DNA of 6,358 nucleotides from Synechococcus sp. HW_metabat.21 (lineage in GTDB: Bacteria; Cyanobacteriota; Cyanobacteriia; PCC-6307; Cyanobiaceae), in the NCBI GenBank assembly GCA_018623875.1, contig JAAZUZ010000095.1:1-6358 (forward strand), in the 5' to 3' direction. Below are positions 5,997-6,358 of this stretch, one piece after another; the stretch's first letter is position 1; each line of letters starts with the position of its first letter. The translations under genes were made by a program, and so were the position numbers. A model generated the notes under the pieces. That model was not told where the DNA came from. It saw only the letters and a program-made list of their open reading frames with translations, and ran no database searches.

Positions 5997-6008
5997 AGGC
6001 TTCCGCCC

Positions 6009-6358
6009 ATGCTTCCTGGAATCGGGCCGATTGCCCTGGTGCACGAGTGGTTCACCCCCCGGTCGGTCGGGGGCTCTGAGCTGGTGGTCCAGGAGTTGGA
6101 TGGCCTCCTGCAGCAGCCCCAGCTCTTTGCCCTGGTGGATGGGGAGAGCCGTCGCCGCGGCAGTTGGCTGGCGGGTCGCTCGATCACGAGCTCCTTTGTG
6201 CAGCGGCTCCCCTTTGGTGTGAGCCATGTCCAGCAGTACCTGCCGCTGCTGCCGATGGCGATCGAGCAGCTCGATCTGACGGGCTACCCCCTGGTGATCA
6301 GCAGCAGTCACCTGGTGGCCAAGGGGGTGTTGACCGGTCCCGATCAATGCCATTTGAG
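6009..6358 (+). CDS. Glycosyltransferase, family 4 / group 1 type, N-terminal part only
   Basis: The frame opens at ATG 6009 and stays open to the right edge (116 codons plus two bases), so the gene is cut by the window. The N-terminus LPGIGPIALVHEWFTPRSVGGSELVVQEL (about 2-30) is the first Rossmann strand and glycine-rich GGSE turn of GT-B retaining glycosyltransferases. It is followed by LFALVDG (39-45) and YPLVISSSHLVAKGVLTGPDQ (93-113), which resembles cyanobacterial enzymes annotated as group 1 mannosyl- or glycosyltransferases. The donor site (C-terminal ExxxxxxxE) is not visible, so donor and acceptor are unknown; work on surface polysaccharide or lipopolysaccharide is likely from the family. 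TGA at 5964 closes the frame upstream and ATG 6009 is the first usable start. It is transcribed divergently from the 80-residue ORF. Confidence 0.9.
   Translation, partial: MLPGIGPIALVHEWFTPRSVGGSELVVQELDGLLQQPQLFALVDGESRRRGSWLAGRSITSSFVQRLPFGVSHVQQYLPLLPMAIEQLDLTGYPLVISSSHLVAKGVLTGPDQCHL

Noticed and set aside
6254..6263. HIP1-like palindrome (GGCGATCGAG)
   Set aside because: It matches only seven of the eight bases of GCGATCGC, and I found no exact copy elsewhere by eye, so it is probably chance.
5859..6353. 164-codon open frame on the minus strand opposite the glycosyltransferase
   Set aside because: The plus-strand frame from 6009 has clear glycosyltransferase motifs; this frame is its mirror and also overlaps the small 80-residue ORF.
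1..6358. CRISPR array, transposon, toxin-antitoxin pair, prophage or defence genes
   Set aside because: I saw no regularly spaced repeats, terminal inverted repeats, transposase or integrase motifs, or paired small ORFs of that kind in any frame.

Overview
The window reads as ordinary chromosomal DNA of a high-GC picocyanobacterium (Synechococcus/Cyanobium type). The evidence is a cyanobacterial-style HisF, a short UbiE/MenG methyltransferase of the phylloquinone type, a plant/cyanobacterial-type D-glycerate 3-kinase, and a stand-alone GlyQ without GlyS beside it. G or C dominates third codon positions. I found no exact copy of the HIP1 octamer GCGATCGC, which would fit a marine or freshwater picocyanobacterium better than Synechococcus elongatus or Synechocystis. 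The genus is an inference from gene content and composition only.

Layout: positions 1-5518 carry six genes on the plus strand with little space between them. In order they are the 3' part of hisF, a small two-helix membrane protein, menG (ubiE), a glycerate kinase, glyQ and comEC. The junctions are +39 nt, a 17-nt overlap, +2 nt, +38 nt and +38 nt, so co-transcription is plausible at least from the small membrane gene through the kinase. The products serve unrelated housekeeping tasks (histidine, phylloquinone for photosystem I, photorespiratory glycerate recovery, tRNA charging, DNA uptake). This looks like the loose co-directional packing of a compact genome rather than a pathway operon.

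A tRNA-Ser(CGA) gene follows at 5555-5639, with a probable -10 box just upstream. Only ten bases beyond it, the 80-codon minus-strand ORF (5650-5892) ends convergently. A 116-bp divergent intergenic region with nested inverted repeats and an imperfect direct repeat separates that ORF from the N-terminal part of a family-4-type glycosyltransferase. That gene starts at 6009 and runs off the right edge.

I see no CRISPR array, insertion sequence, prophage gene or clearly new system. The points most worth a second look are the ComEC C-terminal region, which lacks the metal-binding motif of the beta-lactamase-like domain; the repeat-rich intergenic region; the unrecognised small genes; and the tRNA-to-glycosyltransferase junction, which could be the edge of a surface-polysaccharide region.
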